Positions 46,748 through 58,641 are shown, numbered from the stretch's first letter. The stretch: DNA of 64,000 nucleotides from Linum tenue (GCA_946122785.1 CAMGYJ010000008.1:23957475-24021474); one strand, 5' to 3'. Numbers and translations: made by a program. Notes: generated by a model from the sequence alone, not told the origin.

Positions 46748-48723
46748 GGATAAAATACCTCGAGTACCACTTAAGTTTGAGAATTGGGGTAGACATACCA
46801 CTTAAGTTTGAATAGGGTGTCGGGTACCATTAAAGTCGCCAAAAGGTGCATCCATCTAGTTTTCCATCCAACCCAAATTTTATTTACCTTTTCGTACCCA
46901 AAACTTTTAAAAACATCCAAAACTATATGTCAACAAGTATTATCTAATATGAAAATTAGAAAACCTTCTAAACATGTTATTACTAGAATGGCTAATGAAA
47001 ATCTTTCACTAAAATAGATAAATTAGTAAAAATAATAAACAAATATCTAAAAGGAACAATAAATTTAGGGTTAATACCTTATTATGGCCTAAACTATGAC
47101 TATGTAATCAACTTTGACCCGTGGTTTGAGAAATTAACATCCTGGCCCGAACTATGCAGCATATAAACAGAATTGGCATGGAGCGTGAGTTGACCGTTTG
47201 TTTGGACGGTCAACTATTCAGGTCACTGCCATATCAGCACAAAAAAAAATTATAATTTCATTTTTCTTTTTATTTCCTTTATAAAATTGACTAATAACGG
47301 AAAAAAAATTTGGCCACCCATCCCTACCTTATCCCCTCGCCTTCTTTCCTTTTCGATCAGAACCCAAAAAACCCTAACCATTATTCTTCTTCCTCCAACT
47401 ATCCCCTCGCCTTCTTTCCTTTTCGATCAGAACCCAAAAAACCCTAACCATTATTCTTCTTCCTCCATTCTGATCGAAAAGGAAAGAAGGCGAGGGGATG
47501 GGTGACCGATTTTTTTTATTATTAAATTTTATAAAGGAAATAAATAGAAAAATGAAATTATAATTTTTTTTGTGTGCTGACATGGCAGTGACCTGGACAG
47601 TTGACTAACGGTCAACGGTGTTGACCGTCCAAACAAACAGTCAAACCACGCTCCAGGCCAATTCAGTCTATATGCTGCATAGTTCGGGTCAGGATGTTAA
47701 TTTCTCAAACCACGGACCAAAGTTGATTACATGGTCATAGTTCAGGCCATAATTAGGTATTAACCCATAAATCTACTAGAACATAATAATGCATATTTAA
47801 AATCAATATTAGAAGATCTAGTTAAACTTCTAATCCAATTAGAAGCACTACTAAAAATAGTCAAAATGAAACCTAATTGAACATCAATATATCAAGACCA
47901 AACAATGATAAATGGAACACAATAAGAAAGAATACACATATTCCAATAATTGAAAAAAAATCAGAACGAATTCACAACATTCTATTACAAATCTAGAAAA
48001 GAAAATATGACTATAAGAAGAGAATTAGAATTAGTAAATTTAACTAATATGGAACATTTACAATTTAATATAGAGAATTATAAGGAGATTTAAAATAGTA
48101 AATTAAACAACATCAGCATGATGTAAGAGAACTAAATATAACATCCTCCAATTATTTATATTGAGTCAGAATTCATAGGACATATTTGCTCTGAATAATT
48201 CAACTATTAGAACACATAATGATAATTGAAAGTACTTATAATGATAATTGATTCTAAATTTCTATTCAAAAATTGGTTTTTTTATCACAGTCTTCAAAAG
48301 ATGATTCAAACTAAACTGAATTCATATGATAGATTTGTTTCAGGGAATAATTCAATTATTATAACACATAATGATAATTGAAAATAATTATAATGATAGT
48401 TGATTTTAAATTTCTTATTCAAAAATTGGGTTGGTATTAGAGTCTTTAAAAGAGGATTCTAACTAAACAATAAAAAATTATGGTTTTCATAAGTCCAAAG
48501 GATTTTTTACTATAATAAGAGTAAAATGACCAATTCTAAAATTTGGAAAACAAAATATTCCAATAATATTTTGTTAACTTTAACAAAATGAAGTTATCAG
48601 TCAACTTAAGTGGTACTGAGTGCTCATATAATAGAGTTCAGTGTTACACAATTCTCTATTCTAACTTAAGTGTTATAGCTCCTCCAATTCTCATACTTTA
48701 GTGGTACCCGAGGTATTTTACAC
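46748..48723. mobile_element. TIR element with 9-bp target duplication, outer copy
   Basis: 1.98 kb, flanked by CCACTTAGT (46739-46747 and 48724-48732). The ends are inverted: TAAAATACCTCG, then (A)GTACCACTTAAGTTTGAGAAT at the left; the right end mirrors this with some changes. The 9-bp duplication suggests a Mutator-type element. It encodes nothing recognisable and holds a second nested element at 47068-47766. A stray copy of CACCCACTTAGTT lies just outside, at about 48751. Confidence 0.75.
47068..47766. mobile_element. Nested long-TIR MITE, 699 bp
   Basis: Inverted repeats of about 180-250 bp starting GGGTTAATACCT and reading ATGGCCT(A/G)AACTATGAC. The flanking 9-mers are ATAAATTTA (47059-47067) and ATAAATCTA (47767-47775), eight of nine matching. 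Near the centre a 68-bp block (CCCCTCGCCTTCTTTCC...) is tandemly doubled (about 47330-47465), and part of it recurs inverted (about 47467-47500). Confidence 0.8.
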
Positions 48724-48732
48724 CCACTTAGT

Positions 48733-49549
48733 TTTTTTTTTTATATGTTACACCCACTTAGTTATATATAGCACATTTCCCTAAATATTGGACAACCCAG
48801 ACCAAACTCATTTGGTTATTTTTTATTGAATAACTCATTTAGTTATTTGTAGTATTTTTATGAGCTGCTTATTCGTTCCATAATAAATGTGCTTTTTGGG
48901 CACCACATTTCCTTATTTGTTGTTATAATACATGAGATGTCCCCCATTGTTTTGCTTGAGTGTTGGCACCAAGGTTTGCTTTTATATATGTTGCGAATGC
49001 TATGCTGAGCAAGGCTCGCATATGAGAAGTATTTGTTTTTATGTATTTGATTTGTAATTTTGAAGAGAATTGATTTTGTATTGGCTATAATGCTTTTATA
49101 TATGTTGCGAATGCTATGCTGAGCAAGGCTCGCATATGAGAAGTATTTGTTTTTATGTATTTGATTTGTAATTTTGAAGAGAATTGATTTTGTATTGGCT
49201 ATATATGAACAAAATATTAGGAATTGTTATATCAATTTTATTTTTGAAATTGGGATTGAGATTGAATTTAAGGTATTATGTTGTATTTGGAATTTTAGTA
49301 TTTGGTCATCGGATGCCGATACCATACCAATTTCCGCTCATAGTATCATGGATAAAGAACTACTGCCACCCCATCAACATATGCATCTCTAACCAGTTAC
49401 CAATGCTTATCATAGTTTTCTATAATTAGTCTTTGATTACAATATGGACCGCGAGAGAACAGAGCGTACCGCCCTGCATAGTCACGAGAAACCCATTGTT
49501 TCAAAGGCAACTTAGATCGCAAATGATAGTGAAAAACATGCAGTAGGAT
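48733..49549. other. Intergenic DNA with a 114-bp tandem duplication
   Basis: AT-rich; no gene seen. The duplication is listed separately. Confidence 0.55.
48977..49203. repeat. Tandem duplication, 114-bp unit
   Basis: Units start at 48977 and 49091 (TGCTTTTATATATGTTGCGA) and are essentially identical through TATTGGCTATA. Near-identity means a recent event, or an assembly artefact. Confidence 0.9.
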
Positions 49550-49557
49550 ACTTCATG

Positions 49558-49961
49558 CTAGAGATGACAATTTGAACTCGCCCCGTCGGATTTTGCTCGA
49601 CCTGACCCGCGATGGGGCGGGTATTACCCGATTCGTAGTAGCGTGGGACGGAGTATGAGTATCTACTTCCGACCCGTCATGGCTCGTTCTTTGCACATTT
49701 TATCTCAATTTCTTATAGTATCTATTAATTTTCTCATATTCTAATTTTTCTTCAACTAGTTAGACTTGATCTTTCAACTTGTTAGACCAATTACCCATCC
49801 TATTATCGCTATTTTCCATTCATAAAAATATTTTCTCCTTTGTTTTATCGTAAAAACTAAAGTTTCGTGTGTATATTTTTCATATAACATGTAAGAGTGA
49901 GTCGACCCGCCCCGCCCCCATGCCAGTATTACCCGCCCCAACCCGCCCTATTGACATCACT
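49558..49961. mobile_element. Non-autonomous hAT element with GC-rich ends
   Basis: About 404 bp, flanked by the 8-bp duplication ACTTCATG (49550-49557 and 49962-49969). The ends are inverted: AGAGATGACAA at the left, reverse complement AGTGATGTCAA at the right. The subterminal parts are rich in GGGCGGGT/ACCCGCCC. No coding capacity. Confidence 0.75.
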
Positions 49962-49974
49962 ACTTCATGTCAGA

Positions 49975-51510
49975 AAATATTATTGTGACCTTATGGAATA
50001 TATCTAGCTTATCATGAATTTCTTTACTCAAGTTCCACTCACATTGAGTTGAAAAGCAATTATATTTTGGTTTAAGGTTCTTCATCCCAGTAAAAACATC
50101 TTATGTTTTATTGCATTAGCTGGCATCATGTAAGTTGAGTTCCAACGGTTCTCGCACTTAAGGATCAACTTCTAACCAAACTTAGTACGCAATGGACGAG
50201 CAATAATCTCAAAACTTTTCCATCTTTTTGGTGTCCCCAACCAAAATTGGACACTACTTCGAATGTTCTCAATTGTTGGTCCAATAACCTTAAACCCTTC
50301 TTTCACAATCAAATTCAGTATATGCGCTGAACATCGCACGTGAATGATTGTACCTCCAAATCGAAGAGTCCAATGAAAGTTTCTCTAACACTGCAAAACA
50401 TAGCTACACAATATTCTATAATCTAGGTATGATACGGTGATTATAGATTAATCGAAACGATTACATGAACATATATTTATTTACAATCCCAAAAAATTAC
50501 TTTACTATATTGAGCTAATTAACTATATTATTATATGCAAAAATCAACAGGAGATGTCAAAGGAAGAATTCTGGTGGGAGAGCAAATATACATGAACAAC
50601 CATGGAAAGCAGAGTTGCCAACTTCATTTAATATTTGATTGTTTTACAAAGAAAATCGCATATTAACACTCATTTTTCTCTTCTAGTTATTTTATTGATA
50701 GGACATCATGTTTTTAAACATCCTTCTTTAAACTCCTATGGAATTTAAAAAAGGTGTTGCACTTGGTGGTACATTGCATAGGCACAAATAAACTCCTATG
50801 GAATTTAAAAAAGGTGTTGCACTTGGTCGACCCGCCTATTAAAACGGGTTACAACCACCCATTTGAGTGTCAGCCCGGATTTGATCAAACTCGGTGAAAC
50901 CCGGGCGGTTGGCCCATTGGAGGGGGTTAGCGGGCTTCTTCTCGTGGGGCGCCGTTTCTCGTTGTGCCTCTGGGTGCGGCGTCGTTCTCTTGGCTGAGAT
51001 TTCACCTGGAGACTGCAACAATAAACAGAGCACTGGAAATGGAAACCAAGGTAATAAATCCATGACCCACTAGCTCGACCGTTTATGCAAAATCATATTG
51101 AAAGAATTATTATTAGCTTTCTGATTATGCTTTGATTTTTCGCTTCTCATCATTTTAAGTGTTGTTAAATTTTTATTATGTTGGATTTAAGTTTATGTTA
51201 TATGATGAATAAGTGTATTTAATTTTAACGGATGTTAGATTTTTACTATGTTGGATTTAGGACAAGTACAATATAGTGACCGTTTCTATATATCTGGGCT
51301 AAATCGGACTAAATCGGGTGACCCATTAACCCATGACCCACTAGCTCGACCGGGTCCCAGTCGACCCGCGGGTTGACAACCTTGGTAGAGCTACTAACTT
51401 CATTTAATATTGATTGTTTTAAAAAAGAAAATTATTAATCATTGCATCATTGATTGAGCAATTATCCACCATGATAGCATATAACTTGTTGTCAATGTTC
51501 CATTGCATCA
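49975..51510 (-). pseudogene. hAT transposase (RICESLEEPER/BED type) fragments
   Basis: Read leftward, about 51510-51425 gives WNIDNKLYAIMVDNCSINDA, and about 50365-50105 gives HVRCSAHILNLIVKEGFKVI, a gap, then WLGTPKRW and (with stops) RWNSTYMM; about 50060-49990 adds a weak CEWNLSKEIHDKL piece. These follow the order of the catalytic core of plant hAT transposases. The two main blocks are parted by unrelated DNA (about 50400-51400), stops are frequent and both ends are missing. Confidence 0.7.
50400..51400. other. DNA interrupting the hAT transposase relic
   Basis: Holds a direct duplication of AACTCCTATGGAATTTAAAA (about 50729 and 50789, roughly 60 bp apart) and a GC-rich part (50828-51400) in which CATGACCCACTAGCTCGACCG occurs twice in part (about 51061 and 51331). 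AACTTCATTTAATATT occurs near both margins (about 50621 and 51396), which may mark an insertion or duplication. Confidence 0.45.
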
Positions 51511-51519
51511 TACAATCCA

Positions 51520-52644
51520 ACAATGCTCCACCAAGGACAATACAATCCAACCTGTTGAAATCATAGCTCTAAACGGCTAAAATGGAGCTCCTGACTCGGG
51601 AAACAAAGCTTCTCACACCCAAATAAATCTTGTCCTCCAATCCCCTAAAATACCCTTCGTTCTTGCCTCCCCTAAAGTTGCACAACAGTCTCGAGCTCGA
51701 AACCATCCAGTAGCATCCGCCAACTGCCGCATAGTGGTCATTTAGGTCGTCGAGATTTGCGAACCAAAGGCTGACGATTGAGGATGAGACGAGATTGTTA
51801 GATAGGATAGGGTTTGAATTTTTTTAACTGTATTTTTATCCCTTTGTAGTGTGCATTTAGCTGGGAAGTAGATAGAGTGAAAAATCCTTCCCTGCAAAAC
51901 CCGGTCTTACCATCATATCACACGTTTATCCGCAACAATCTTCGAATCGCCCCCTAAATGCCTGACCAACCCTAGCTTACCTGAATCATTGAAGTTTTTC
52001 ATTAATTTTGAAACCCTGTGGAATCAATTCAGTTGCGGGTGAAGGACTGGGTAATGGAGTATCCAGGAAGGGTGAGGCGAAACACGTACTATGTTGGGAT
52101 TAGGGGTCCAGTCGGTGGCGCAAGTATTGACGCATGAATCTTGTGTTAATTTTTTTGGTCGAGTGCAGGATGAAGAAATTGGCATAGGTGTTGGCGAAGG
52201 ATGATTTAGTGATATCACAATTTAAATTAGGGCAATGTTTAGTCGTCTAGTTTCAAAATAGCTAACCCTGCTATATTTGGAAATCTCACACTTACGATTT
52301 GTTTGGTCTTTGGATGAGAATTTTGACAGAGTGATATTGCCCAAATCCCTCATTATCTTGAATTTCGCGGTTAGAGATTTTGAAAACCTAGCTAATAGTC
52401 ATTAGCTATTTGAAAATCTCTCGTTTTTGTTTCTCATTTTTCTACTGTTACCCTTTCTTCTGCTTCTTTCGATCCCCAGATTCACTGCCGACCACATTCA
52501 AGACCGATTTAACGGCCATCCACCCGTCGCCGTCGCATCCTCATCTTTCATTCATCAGCCATCCACCTGCCGCCCTCGCCCTATTCTTGAATCAAATCTG
52601 GGGTTTTGCTCGGCAGAGTCTGGTCTCCATCACAGAAGCCAGTG
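51520..52644. other. Unassigned DNA upstream of Copia-2
   Basis: No clear gene. From about 52420 it is CT- and GC-richer and coding-like (short frames at 52410-52675), resembling the 5' leader of a gene. It continues past Copia-2 at 58647 towards SKIP. Confidence 0.4.
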
Positions 52645-52649
52645 TCGGT
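52645..52649. repeat. Target site duplication of Copia-2
   Basis: TCGGT, repeated exactly at 58642-58646, directly outside the two LTRs. Confidence 0.85.
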
Positions 52650-52935
52650 TGAAGAAAACCAAACGCGGAAAGTAAACGAACACAACGATTTAACGTGGTT
52701 TCCCCGTTCAACGTGAACGAGACTACTCCACGGAGAGCTACGGCTCTCAACACAAACTTTACTAGTTTTAGGTTTTGGCCTTTACACCTGATACAGTTCC
52801 GAGCCTCTTGATGCAGGCTATTTATATGCCTAACATCTACATAACCCAACGTCTTGCTTCTAGGGTTACAATGGAAAATAACAAAACACCCCACCAACTA
52901 AACTATATGTACAACAAAGGACACGACTCGCAACA
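52650..52935 (-). repeat. Copia-2 left LTR (3' LTR)
   Basis: 286 bp, TGAAGAAAACC... to ...GACTCGCAACA. Nearly identical to 58322-58641 apart from a 34-bp duplication in the latter, so insertion is fairly recent. Confidence 0.92.
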
Positions 52936-52942
52936 CTCCTCC

Positions 52943-55900
52943 TCAAGCTGAGGCATGAATGTCATGAAGCCCAAGCTTGGAAGAAAGATAGGCAAATTGC
53001 TCAGCGCCCAGTCCTTTGGTGAAGACATCTGCAAGCTGATGATTGGTGGAGATCTTTCGAGGCTCAACTTCTGCACTAGCGACTCGTTCTCGTACAAAGT
53101 AGCAATCCATTTCCACATGCTTTGTCCGCTCGTGGAAGACGGGATTAGCTGCGATGTGTAGAGCTGCCTGGTTGTCGCAGTCAGGGTTCAAGAAGGCGCG
53201 CCTAGGCGCACGCCTAGGCTTAATTAGGCGCTAGGCGGTGGAGGATCGCCTTGACTTGGCCATAGGCGTTGTAAAAGGCGCTGGTAGTGCTTAGTAGGTA
53301 GGAATAGCACTTAGTTTGCGCCTAGTGGAGAGAAGGGGTGCCTGGGCGAGCTTAGGCGGTTAAACCCAATACTTTTCGTTTTGTCCTAGGTAATCAGAAA
53401 CTTTCCTCTTGCCCTAGAAAATCAGAAACACGGGAAGTAACATCTGCTGTCGCCTGCCGCCCTAGCTCTCGCCTCATCTGCTACCGCCTGCCGCCCTAGC
53501 TCTCGCCCCATTTGCTGCTCTTTGCCGCCGCAGGAGAAAGTCATCGATCACTCTTCTCGCCTTCACACCGCTCCGCTGCTATAGTGGGAAATAAAGTCGA
53601 AACTCGTCAATTGCTGCTCCTTCCTTCTCCTCGGTACGTAGCACAAGCTTCTTGCCTCTATAAGCACCTATTAGCAGATGATTGGTCACTATTTGCTTGT
53701 TATTTGTTATGTTAAGTGTTTACTGTTAAGAACTAGGCATTGCTAATTTTATATGCACTTGGATTATATGAATTATTCCAGAAAATATGAAATATTTGAG
53801 AATTTTTTCATTTATGCTCTGAACGCCTAGGCGCGCCTAGGCTACGCCTAATCGGGCAAGGCGCAAGTCAGGAGCCGAGCGCCTGCCTTACGCCTAGCGC
53901 CTTTTAGAACCTTGGTCGCAGTACAAAGGGGTTGCCCCGCGAACAGGTACATGTAGTTCGTGTAGTAACCATCGTAACCAAATAACTTCACTTACTGCAT
54001 CGCCATTGCTCGATACTCTGCCTCGGCTGATGATCGAGCTACCACTGCCTGTTTCTTGGTACGCCACGAAATAGGACATTTTCCTAATTCCATGAAGTAA
54101 CCTGTCGTAGAGCGTCGTGTCTGCTGGCATCCTGCCCAATCAGCATCGCAGTATGCAGTCAAGCTTAGACCCCCTTCCGCAGGAAAGAATATACCTTTAC
54201 CAGGCGAACTCTTCAGGTACCGTAGGACACGATGGGCGGCATCAACATGATCTTGCCGTGGAGAATGGACAGCCTGACTAAGTATGTTGACAGCATACGT
54301 GAGGTCAGGTCGAGTGACAGTGAGGTATAACAACCTCCCAACTAAACGGCGGTAGGCTTTAGGATCGGCTGCCTGTGGACCTTCAATACGAGTGAGACGA
54401 TGGTTCTGCTCAATCGGAAAACTACAAGGACGAGCACCTGAATTTCCTGTATCGGATAAGATATCAAGAGCATATTTTCTTTGAGATAAGAAGATCCCTT
54501 TCGAAGACCGCGCAACTTCTATCCCGAGAAAATATTTTAACGAACCAAGGTCCTTGATGCTAAACCGTAGATCAAGGAACTTCTTGACATGGCCAATAAA
54601 ATCTAAGTCATTACCTCCAAGTATGACATCGTCCACATATATGAGAGCCACAGTGAAACTATCACCTTGGCGACGAATGAACAGAGAGTGATCGGCCCGC
54701 GACGCATGAAAACAAATCTCCTGAAGAGCAGTAGTAAACTTCTTATACCAATTCCGAGAAGCCTGCTTCAAACCATACAGTGATTTACGCAGACGACAAA
54801 CTCTGGTGTCCCCCGGTCGCGCAAAACCTTGTGGTACACGCATATAAACCTCCTCATCCAGATCACCATGGAGGAACGCGTTATTGACATCAAGTTGATG
54901 CAAAAACCAACCTCGTTGGGCAGCAACAGCGAGCACACAACGAACGGTGACCAATTTGGCAACATGAGCAAAAGTGTCATGGAAGTCAAGACCTTCCACC
55001 TGGGTGAAACCTTTAGCCACAAGGCGCGCTTTGTAGCGCTCAATGCTACCATCTGGCCGAAATTTAATCTTGAATACCCATTTAGAATCAACAAGACGTT
55101 TGCCATCGGGAGGGTTACGAAGATCCCAGGTCCCGTGAGCCTCGAGGGCAGCAATTTCCTTGCGCATCGCCTCGCGCCACCAAGGGTAACGAACAGCCTC
55201 ACGAAACGTGCGAGGCTCATAGGTGCGATCCACAGCTCCGAAGAAAGCACGGTAATTAGGAGACAAGCGGTGATAGCTAACAACATTAGCTAAAGGGTAA
55301 GTAGAGGAAGAACTAGCTTTAGAGCCTGGGAACGTGACCTCGTAGGTGTCGGTTAAATAAACTGGAGCCCGACGTGCCCGATCTCCGCGACGAACAGCAG
55401 GGGGCGGAGCAACTTCCGCCGGTTGAGGTGGTGAGGAAGAACTGGGGACATCAATTGAGCTAGCTGAGGTCCCAGGAGTAGAGATGACGGGCGAGGATGG
55501 AGCAGACCCGTCCAAAACTGGACTTGAGGGGGATGGCGTGGTGGCCAGCGGGCTCGTAGGCTCCACCTCCTCCATATCACGCTCAACCTCCTCCATATCA
55601 TGCTCGACCGCCTCCGGACGAGTAGCAACATCATCCACCATTCCATGCTCAGGAGAAGAGATGCACGGAGGAGCAACAGAGGTCGAGGACAGCCGCTGGA
55701 AAGGGAAGTGCTCCTCCTGAAAAACAACGTCACGACTAGTGAAACAACGACGCGTGCGAAGATCAAACATGCGGTAACCTTTCTGCCCATCGGGATATCC
55801 AAGAAACATGCATGGACGTCCACGTTCGGCAAACTTGTCTAGATGATGATGGGTATCTTTGGCGAAGGCAAGACACCCAAATGTCCGCAGATGAGAATAG

Positions 55901-58065
55901 TTCGGTTTGCGACCGTAAAGACTCTCAAACGGAGACCGATGATGATCAAGCGATGAGGGCAGCCGGTTAATAAGATACACAACAGTTAAAACGCATTCTC
56001 CCCAAAACCGAAGAGGTAAGTGAGCATGGAAACACAGAGCACGCGCAGTCTCGAGAATATGACGGTGCTTGCGTTCAACGATTCCATTCTGCTGTGGCGT
56101 ATCAACACAAGACGTCTGCAGAATGATTCCTTCTCGAGCATAGTAATCACGAAGTTGAGTAGTCTGAAACTCAACCCCATTATCGGCCTGAATACGCTTA
56201 ACCGCAGCTCCAAACTGACGTTTAACCTGCTGACAAAAAGACTCAAGGTACTTCCCAACTTCAGACTTAAAACGCATCAAATAGACCCACGTACCACGAG
56301 TAAAATCATCGACAATCGTTAAGAAGTAATGAGCACCGCTCAACGAGGCCACCTTGTATCCGCCCCAAATATCCACATGGACTAACTCAAAAGCCAAACT
56401 ACTACGAAGAGAACTCAAAGGAAAAGGAGTTCGAGGCTGTTTAGCTCGTAAACAAGATGAGCAAAAATCTGTTTTTGACCAACGTGAACTAGAGAGAAAA
56501 TGCAACCGATTCAGCTTCTCCAACGCCGGATGACCAAGTCGAGAGTGCCATAACACTACACCCGCATCTGCCTGCGCCGCGTGCACCATGGCCTGCCGTA
56601 CGTGATCAAAGAGGCGCAGGTAATACAGACCATCGCGCTCCTTACTCATCCCAATCAGATTCTTGGAGAGTGAGTCCTGAATAAAACAGAAATCCCCCAA
56701 GAAAATCAACGCAAGTGGATATTATTTAGTAAGCTGACTAACTGAAAGCAGGTTGCACTTAAACTCTGGAACCAGTAACACTCGAGGCAACGTTAGGCCG
56801 TTCCCGAGCTGAACAGAACCGACCCGCTGAACATCAATCTCAGCACCATCAGGAACTCGGACCGCAAGCCCCGACTCATGAAAACCAGTCGATAACAAGC
56901 TCGCGTCCTTGGTAATATGCTGATTACATCCAGTATCGATAACCCAGTCAGTAGAGGTTTGAGAAGAATTACCTGTCATCTTACCAACTTCATCGAGTTG
57001 ACCCTTAGAGTCGTTGGCGAGGAAGCTTTTGAGATGCTCAAACTGCTGTATGGTAAGACCTGGAATTGGAGACTCGGTCACGGCAACTTGAGCCGCTTTT
57101 GGACCACTACGAGAGCGATCAGCACCCTTCTTCTTAGAATTCTTATCCGACTTTGCCCCACGCTTCTCCGGCCAACCAATCAAATCGAAGCATCGATCCT
57201 TTGTATGGCCTTGCTTGCCACAGTGGCTACACGTCGGTTTCTCTCCAGCCCCACGACTTTGATCATCACGCGTGAAGAAGGCAGCAGCCTCAGGAGTCGG
57301 ACGATTGCTAGCGGCAATACGTCGTTGATGATGATCGGTCGAAACCAATTGGTAGGCTTCGGCCAATGTGGGCATGGTAGGCATAGAGAGAACTTGGGTC
57401 TTGACCGTGGAAAACGACTCATCGAGGCCCATGAGGAAATCATAGAGACGAAATTGCTCTTCCCGATCCTGATTCTTCCGTCCCTGCCCACATGTACACT
57501 GCCCACATGTGCATGGGTGCAATGGAGCCATAGTAGCGAGCTCCTCCCAAAAGGCACGAAGCTAGGTATAAAACTCGGAGACAGAGAGCTTCTCCTGGGA
57601 CAAACGACTGATGGAACGGCGGATTTCATAGACACGAGGGTGGCTTCGTTGCTCGAAGCGCTCCTTTAGGTCGACCCAGACTTCACGAGCGGTCTTGGCA
57701 TGCCGCATACCACGGCGAACCTGCTTGTCAACAGCAGAGGTTAACCACCCCTTGACCATTGCATCCGCACGACGATAAGCACAGAGCTTGCCCGGATCGA
57801 TGGGAGCGGCCAGCGAACCATCAACAAAGCCTAGTTTGTTCTTGGCAAGAAGAGACGTGGTCATCTCATACACCCAATCTGCATAGTTGGTTTCATTAAG
57901 AAGTTCTCCCACATACATTTGATTAGGGTTGTCGGACTGACTCAGAAAATAAGGCGAGACAAGGTCAGTTTCGTACCCGCCGCCGATCACAACATCTCCT
58001 GTCCCAGCACCACCAGTACTATGAACAGCAGCACTAGAGTCCGTGGAAACAGATTTGTCACCCAT
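52943..58065 (-). pseudogene. Copia-2 gag-pol polyprotein, nearly intact but interrupted
   Basis: Starts at Met 58065. One frame runs to about 53992 with two stops: TAG near 57565 (after EFYT) and TAA near 56722 (after QLTK). Domains in order: gag with a CCHC knuckle (CSHCGKQGHTKDRC, about 57200); protease (DTGCNQHI); pre-integrase (HSRLGHP, CSSCLRAK); integrase (VHVDIWGGY, ADNGVEF, TPQQNGIVERKHRHILE); reverse transcriptase (LDVNNAFLHGDL, YVDDVILGG); RNase H (CDADWAGC, SSAEAEYRAMA). The 905-residue frame 53992-56709 is uninterrupted. A 1-base shift near 53995 and the hAT insertion separate the last 80 or so residues (52943-53181, ADVFTKGL). Confidence 0.92.
53182..53914. mobile_element. Non-autonomous hAT element in Copia-2 pol
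   Basis: 733 bp, flanked by the exact 8-bp duplication GTCGCAGT (53174-53181 and 53915-53922). Ends are inverted: CAGGGTTCAAGAAGGCGC at the left and CAAGGTTCTAAAAGGCGC as reverse complement of the right. Subterminal GCGCCTAGGCGC-type palindromes repeat many times. No transposase. Confidence 0.92.
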
Positions 58066-58109
58066 CGTTACGCAACGAAAGTGAGGATCTTGTCACAGCT
58101 CTGATACCA

Positions 58110-58321
58110 TGAACCAGTTGATCCCAATAACTCGAGTTGTTGGGAGAAGGTTCCGCTGGATCTTATACAGCTCTCTAACACGCCCCCTCAAACGAAAGCC
58201 AACCCATGGGCTTGAAGTTTGCACAGGCCCACCATACCTTGTGCTTTTTAATCAACTGTTAATATTGGGGGTCGTGGAGATTCGAACACACGACCACTTG
58301 GCCAAACCAGCTCTGATACCA
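58110..58321 (-). mobile_element. Partial TRIM fused to the Copia-2 primer-binding region
   Basis: One TRIM LTR (58110-58180, TGAACCAGTTG... to ...CTCTAACA), then a polypurine-like stretch (CGCCCCCTCAAACG), a 140-bp body and a primer-binding site (TGGTATCAGAG, minus sense, to 58321). The same family occurs complete at 61094-61386. The second TRIM LTR is missing and the Copia-2 LTR follows in its place. Confidence 0.85.
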
Positions 58322-58641
58322 TGTAGAAAACCAAACGCGGAAAGTAAACGAACACAACGATTTAACGTGGTTTCCCCGTTCAACGTGAACGAGACTACTC
58401 CACGGAGAGCTACGGCTCTCAACACAAACTTTACTAGTTGGAGCTACGGCTCTCAACACAAACTTTACTAGTTTTAGGTTTTGGCCTTTACACCTGATAC
58501 AGTTCCGAGCCTCTTGATGCAGGCTATTTATATGCCTAACATCTACATAACCCAACGTCTTGCTTCTAGGGTTACAATGGAAAATAACAAAACACCCCAC
58601 CAACTAAACTATATGTACAACAAAGGACACGACTCGCAACA
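58322..58641 (-). repeat. Copia-2 right LTR (5' LTR)
   Basis: 320 bp. It matches the left LTR except for a tandem doubling of a 34-bp block (58407-58440 and 58441-58474). Confidence 0.92.

Larger units (their letters stand above)
52650..58641 (-). mobile_element. Ty1/Copia retrotransposon Copia-2 with nested hAT and TRIM pieces
   Basis: 6.0 kb, minus orientation, with exact 5-bp target duplications. LTRs are 52650-52935 and 58322-58641. The polypurine tract (GAGGAGGAG in minus sense) abuts the left LTR. A 733-bp hAT element splits the RNase H region (53182-53914). At the right, the expected gag leader and primer-binding site (58100-58109) are followed not by the LTR but by a TRIM LTR and body with their own primer-binding site, and only then by the Copia LTR. 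Much closer to intact than Copia-1. Confidence 0.93.

Noticed and set aside
56917..57669. 250-residue plus-strand frame
   Set aside because: Antisense of Copia-2 gag, which has clear domains on the other strand.
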